Of a DNA stretch of 64,000 bases, positions 60,547 through 64,000 are shown in pieces. The position numbers were made by a program, and so were the translations under genes. A model generated the notes under the pieces. The model did no database searches. It was not told the DNA's origin and worked only from the letters and a program-made list of their open reading frames with translations. The DNA is from Chryseobacterium sp. RU37D (lineage in GTDB: Bacteria; Bacteroidota; Bacteroidia; Flavobacteriales; Weeksellaceae). The stretch is from contig NZ_FTMM01000012.1 of the NCBI RefSeq assembly GCF_900156075.1, positions 31,645 to 95,644 on the forward strand, in the 5' to 3' direction. Each line of letters begins with the position of its first letter. The first letter of the stretch is position 1.

Positions 60547-61041
60547 ATGCGTGATACTCTTTTATCTAAAACCTTTATGAAAAAGAATTTTGCAGTACTT
60601 ATTACGGTTTATACTATTTTTTTGCTTTACATGATGTTTTTTGCTTCTGGCAGGGAGGCCTCTGAAATTAGTTATGTACAAACCACTCCGTTTAGTACTA
60701 TACGTCATTTTTTTATAGATTCAAAAATTCAAAATGAAGCATTCCTGGTAAATATAATTGGTAATGTATTCGTGTTTTTACCATTTGGCTGGCTTGGCCT
60801 ATGTATAAAAAGATTTAATAAGATTATCCCTATTTCTATATTTTTTGTATGTGCGATAAGTGTTATAGAGATTGTTCAATCTATTTCAGGTCGTGGTGTT
60901 GCAGATGTTGATGATGTATTTTTAAATTCTTTGGGAATGCTGATAGGTTTTACTATATTCAAATATGTTACATTACAAAACATTGCCAATATCAGATTTT
61001 ATTTCGATCTGGATAAGCAGTTTCAGCTTCAAACTTCTTAA
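60547..61041 (+). CDS. VanZ-family membrane protein
   Basis: 164 residues, four helices, matching the VanZ-like family: VNIIGNVFVFLPFGWLG, then EIVQSISGRGVADVDDVFLNS with the conserved R..D.DD...N. VanZ-type proteins outside vancomycin clusters are widespread membrane proteins of unproven role. The start may be the ATG at 60547 or Met11; the first gives a ten-residue N-terminal tail. Confidence 0.85.
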   Translation: MRDTLLSKTFMKKNFAVLITVYTIFLLYMMFFASGREASEISYVQTTPFSTIRHFFIDSKIQNEAFLVNIIGNVFVFLPFGWLGLCIKRFNKIIPISIFFVCAISVIEIVQSISGRGVADVDDVFLNSLGMLIGFTIFKYVTLQNIANIRFYFDLDKQFQLQTS

Positions 61042-61070
61042 TCTCAAATAATTCCTAATATTTATATAAA

Positions 61071-61099
61071 AAAAGTTTCTTAGAATCTAAGAAACTTTT
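61071..61099. terminator. bidirectional terminator
   Basis: Thirteen-bp perfect stem AAAAGTTTCTTAG with CTAAGAAACTTTT, A- and T-runs on both sides, between VanZ (+) and the AAA gene (-). Confidence 0.9.
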
Positions 61100-61108
61100 T
61101 TTAATTAT

Positions 61109-62548
61109 TTAAGAAAAGAAAACCCCGGTTCTGAATCTTTCTTTGTTCAGTTTTTTATTCACCGCCAATCCCCAAAGGATAAATTCCTTTAAAAATAAAA
61201 TATCTTCAGGATTGGTATCCGGTTGATATTTTTCTATAATACTATCGAGAGGCGTAATACGATTAAGAGCTTTTGCATAATTTTCATCCGGGGATTCATC
61301 AGTAATTTCCAGGAAGCCATCGTCCTCCAGAAACCAATCCGTAATCTCGCTGAATGGTCCGTCTACATTCTTTTTTTCCAATTTTTCCACCTTAGGAAAA
61401 TAGGTGGTAAATAAAGTTCTTATTGCATTGTCAATTAATAATTGAGCGACAGCTTCTGCCCCTTCCTGTTCGCCTTCGTATACCAACTCTACTTTTCCGG
61501 TAATTGCAGGAATAACTCCAACAAAATCACTTAATCTTACAGAAGTATTTTCATCACCCGTCAAAAGAGATCTACGTTCTGCAGTGCTCAGCAGATTTTC
61601 AAAAGCAGTAATGCTCATACGGGCACTTACTCCACTTTTTGAATCTACATATTCACTGTCACGAGCCTCAAAACCAATCTGTTCCAGAAGATCCTTCGCC
61701 AAAGACGGAACATAGACTCCACTGTTTTGGCGACTGTCCTGATTTAACTCATAATTTGTAATTTCTCTTGCAGTACTGATATTTTCCGGATAATGTGTTA
61801 AAATCTGAGAGCCGATACGGTCTTTCAAAGGGGTAACAATGCTTCCCCTGTTCGTATAATCTTCCGGATTCGCAGTGAACACAAACTGAATATCTAAAGG
61901 CATTCTTACCTTAAATCCACGAATCTGAACATCTCCTTCCTGTAAAATATTAAACAAAGAAACCTGAATTCTCGCCTGAAGATCCGGCAATTCATTAATA
62001 ACGAAAATGCAACGGTTCGCTCTCGGAATCATTCCAAAATGAATCACACGATCATCTGCATACGAAAGTTTAAGATTGGCAGCCTTAATAGGATCAACAT
62101 CCCCGATCAGATCAGCAACGGTCACATCCGGAGTTGCTAATTTTTCGAAAAATCTTTCATCGCGGTGAAGCCATTTTATTGGTGTATTGTCACCTTCTTT
62201 TTCAATTAATTCTTTTGCAAAACGGGAAATCGGATTAAACGGATCGTCATTGATTTCACTTCCTTCCACAAAAGGAATCCATTCATCCAATAAGCTTGTC
62301 ATCATTCTTGCCAGTCTTGTTTTTGCCTGACCTCTCAAGCCTAATAAATTGATGTTATGACGGCTTAAGATCGCATGTTCCAATTGAGGAATTACTGTAT
62401 TTTCATACCCGAAAATCCCTTCAAATACAACCTGCTTATTTCGAATTTTTGCTTTTAAATTATCCCTTAGCTCTTCTTTAATATTTTTTGATGTATATCC
62501 AGATGCTCTTAATGAACCTAATGTTTTTATAGTTGGCTTTTCAGTCAT
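61109..62548 (-). CDS. MoxR/ChlI-type AAA+ ATPase
   Basis: 479 residues, magnesium-chelatase-ChlI-like AAA+ fold. The P-loop reads GLRGQAKT (70-77), with Ala in place of the third Gly of GxxGxGKT, and the Walker B is IFVINELPD, with Asn185-Glu186 where Asp-Glu is usual; I recall both variants from this subfamily, so they may be normal. FTANPEDYTNRG is the sensor-1 region. Encoded 33 bp after the VWA gene; MoxR/VWA pairs act as metal- or cofactor-insertion chaperones. Confidence 0.88.
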   Translation of the reverse strand: MTEKPTIKTLGSLRASGYTSKNIKEELRDNLKAKIRNKQVVFEGIFGYENTVIPQLEHAILSRHNINLLGLRGQAKTRLARMMTSLLDEWIPFVEGSEINDDPFNPISRFAKELIEKEGDNTPIKWLHRDERFFEKLATPDVTVADLIGDVDPIKAANLKLSYADDRVIHFGMIPRANRCIFVINELPDLQARIQVSLFNILQEGDVQIRGFKVRMPLDIQFVFTANPEDYTNRGSIVTPLKDRIGSQILTHYPENISTAREITNYELNQDSRQNSGVYVPSLAKDLLEQIGFEARDSEYVDSKSGVSARMSITAFENLLSTAERRSLLTGDENTSVRLSDFVGVIPAITGKVELVYEGEQEGAEAVAQLLIDNAIRTLFTTYFPKVEKLEKKNVDGPFSEITDWFLEDDGFLEITDESPDENYAKALNRITPLDSIIEKYQPDTNPEDILFLKEFILWGLAVNKKLNKERFRTGVFFS

Positions 62549-62581
62549 TTTTAATTAAATCTATTCTTAACAATTAATTTT

Positions 62582-63703
62582 TTATCGAATTCTTTTCTTA
62601 CGATTAGTTTCATAATCCTCAAATATCATATGTCCTAATCCGTTAAGCCCCGTATAAAAGGCTTTCCCTTGATTGGCTTCTGTAAATTCGCTTACAAAAT
62701 ATTGCAAATAAGGATCCTGAGCAATCATAAAAGTCGTAATCGGAATATGAAGTCTGCGAGCCTGGGCCGCCATATTATAACATTTTTGAACAACATAATC
62801 ATCCAAACCATAAGAATTCATATAATAAGTTCCGTCCGGCTCCCGAACACAACTTGGTTTTCCATCGGTAATCATGAAGATTTGTTTATTGGTATTTCGC
62901 TTTCTACGCAAAATATCCATTGCCAATTGAAGTCCCGCAACGGTATTCGTATGATAAGGACCAACCTGTAAATAAGGCAGTTCCTGAATCTTCACCGGCC
63001 ATGCATCATCTCCAAAAACAATAATATCCAAAGTATCTTTCGGATAACGTGTCGTGATCAATTCTGCAAGAGCCATCGCAACTTTTTTAGCTGGAGTAAT
63101 TCTATCTTCACCGTACAAAATCATACTGTGACTAACATCAATCATCAAAACCGTACTCATCTGAGATTGATGAATACTGTCTTCCACGATCAAATCATCC
63201 TCAGTAAGATGAAAATCTCCGATTCCGTTATTGATTTGGGCATTTTTCAGACTTTCCGTAATAGAAATTTTTTCGACAGGATCTCCAAAACTATAATTCC
63301 GGAACTCTCCAGTCGTATCTTCACCTGTACCGCTTTTATTGGTTTTATGATTTCCGATTCCACTTTTTCCAAGATTTCCAAAAATCTGATTTAGTGCCTG
63401 TTTACGAATATTTTGTTCCATTTTTGCACTCAAAGTCACACCACTTCCTCTTCCATTCGGATCAACTTCTTCACGGATGTAACCTTTCTTTTTCAGGTCT
63501 TCAATAAAATCATTAATAGTGTATTCCGGAGTAGTAAGTTGGTATTCTTCGTCCAACATTCGAAGCCAATCGATCGCTTCATCAAAGTCTCCTGAAGTGT
63601 GGGTCAACAAATCTGTAAAAATTTCCAGCAACCGATCAAACACAGATAATTCTGGTGATTTATAAGTTTCAAACCTGAACCCTCTCACAATATGCTCTTT
63701 CAT
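62582..63703 (-). CDS. VWA-domain protein, partner of the MoxR-type ATPase
   Basis: 373 residues, cytosolic (no signal peptide). The C-terminal half is a von Willebrand A domain with an intact MIDAS: DVSHS (Asp189, Ser191, Ser193) and ITDGKPS later. The N-terminal half is helical with a Gly-rich linker (residues about 110-140). It precedes the ATPase gene on the same transcript. Such pairs are thought to remodel a client protein; the client is unknown. Confidence 0.9.
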   Translation of the reverse strand: MKEHIVRGFRFETYKSPELSVFDRLLEIFTDLLTHTSGDFDEAIDWLRMLDEEYQLTTPEYTINDFIEDLKKKGYIREEVDPNGRGSGVTLSAKMEQNIRKQALNQIFGNLGKSGIGNHKTNKSGTGEDTTGEFRNYSFGDPVEKISITESLKNAQINNGIGDFHLTEDDLIVEDSIHQSQMSTVLMIDVSHSMILYGEDRITPAKKVAMALAELITTRYPKDTLDIIVFGDDAWPVKIQELPYLQVGPYHTNTVAGLQLAMDILRRKRNTNKQIFMITDGKPSCVREPDGTYYMNSYGLDDYVVQKCYNMAAQARRLHIPITTFMIAQDPYLQYFVSEFTEANQGKAFYTGLNGLGHMIFEDYETNRKKRIR

Positions 63704-63778
63704 AATATAAAGTTACAACATAAATTAAAAGATAATAAAAGATTTTATCTATTTAATTTATTCCCGTTAATTTTTCCA

Positions 63779-63897
63779 AGAGCTTCATCCGGCTATCCAC
63801 TCATACTCCTCGCAGCATTGTTTTCCAGCCTCATAATTCTTTTCTACACCCAAATCACTCCGACCCAGCTGTGGGGTAACCGCTTCTATCCGGGCTA
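63779..63897. repeat. TAGCCC...AAGCTC element, long copy
   Basis: 119 bp; on the minus strand it begins TAGCCCGGATAGAAGCGG and ends GGATAGCCGGATGAAGCTC. Shares both end words with 46990-47054. An open frame of 68 codons at 63692-63898 runs over it and is not a gene. Confidence 0.6.
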
Positions 63898-63942
63898 AAA
63901 TAGGCAATAGGCAAAGATAATTTGGGCAGGCTCAAAAAACAA

Positions 63943-63976
63943 AAAAGTCTCACAGAACTTCATCTATGAGACTTTT
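63943..63976 (-). terminator. terminator of the rRNA operon
   Basis: Stem AAAAGTCTCA (63943-63952) with TGAGACTTTT (63967-63976), then a T-run on the minus strand, ten bases after the 5S end. Confidence 0.85.
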
Positions 63977-63986
63977 AAAATAAAAA

Positions 63987-64000
63987 CTGGCGGCGACCTA
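63987..64000 (-). rRNA. rrf: 5S rRNA, 3' end only
   Basis: The last 14 bases read TAGGTCGCCGCCAG on the minus strand, which is the characteristic 3' end of Bacteroidota 5S rRNA (GTAGGTCGCCGCCAG), followed by a strong terminator. An rRNA operon transcribed leftward should continue beyond the window. Confidence 0.75.

Noticed and set aside
63692..63898. 68-codon frame near the right edge
   Set aside because: It crosses a dispersed repeat element shared with 46990-47054; no protein family is apparent.
1..64000. CRISPR array, prophage, complete insertion sequence or tRNA
   Set aside because: Read on both strands, no array of equal repeats and spacers, no transposase or integrase, and no cloverleaf with a CCA-type 3' end was seen; weak tRNA signals could be missed without a covariance search.

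Overview
The window (about 35% GC by eye) reads as a contiguous chromosomal stretch of a Bacteroidota bacterium of the Flavobacteriia, most likely Chryseobacterium or a close Weeksellaceae relative. The evidence is protein content (PorP/SprF-type and PorV/PorQ-type outer-membrane proteins, a type IX secretion sorting domain, GIN, DUF5606, DUF3822 and DUF4822 families), the near absence of Shine-Dalgarno sites, and about twenty start codons preceded by the Bacteroidota -7 box TAnnTTTG. No prophage, complete insertion sequence, CRISPR array or tRNA was found. The window opens inside the nuo operon and closes on the last bases of a minus-strand 5S rRNA.

Layout: 1-7.4 kb holds nuoH to nuoN, the membrane arm of complex I. 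7.5-16.5 kb is the accessory-looking part: a large GAF-domain protein of unknown role, an HD phosphohydrolase fused to a PycTM (DUF5706) membrane domain, and, divergent from it with only 23 bp between start codons, a 1,238-residue calcineurin-like phosphoesterase / kinase-like / Omp85 barrel fusion; then a lipoprotein and mazG. 16.6-18.3 kb is the minus-strand group ruvX-def-DUF5606. 18.4-22.3 kb runs on the plus strand: sixA-like, HEAT protein, YfcE-like phosphodiesterase, Smr protein, DUF3822, rsmD. 22.3-23.4 kb is a divergent HxlR regulator/nitroreductase pair with interleaved promoters. 23.6-28.9 kb is minus strand: murI, hemW, a PorP/SprF protein, an RluD-type synthase and a PASTA protein.

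29.1-31.4 kb: ddl, coaD, TRIC-type channel. 31.6-34.6 kb: TPR-like protein, folA, then lemA with two TPM-domain genes. 34.8-37.2 kb: KefF/KefC-like pair. 37.2-44.4 kb: GIN lipoprotein, M3 peptidase, YchJ, SlyD-type isomerase, VF530 protein, luciferase-like oxidoreductase, acyltransferase. 44.4-51.2 kb: dipeptidyl peptidase IV, YceI, YgiD-like dioxygenase, a frameshifted cystatin-like gene, GNAT, an orphan histidine ammonia-lyase. 51.3-58.1 kb: possible 19-codon leader ORF, uvrC, a T9SS cargo protein, a tandem DUF4822 lipoprotein, a secreted unknown, a PorV/PorQ-family protein and an EamA transporter. 58.1-64 kb: a gene-free block with a candidate small RNA, an acyl-CoA carboxylase beta subunit, VanZ, a MoxR-type AAA+ ATPase with its VWA partner, and the end of an rRNA operon.

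Most genes are housekeeping. The parts that deserve a second look are the HD-PycTM / phosphoesterase-kinase-like-barrel pair, the broken cystatin-like gene, the hxlR operator architecture, the candidate small RNA, and several families of short inverted-repeat elements present in more than one copy here.
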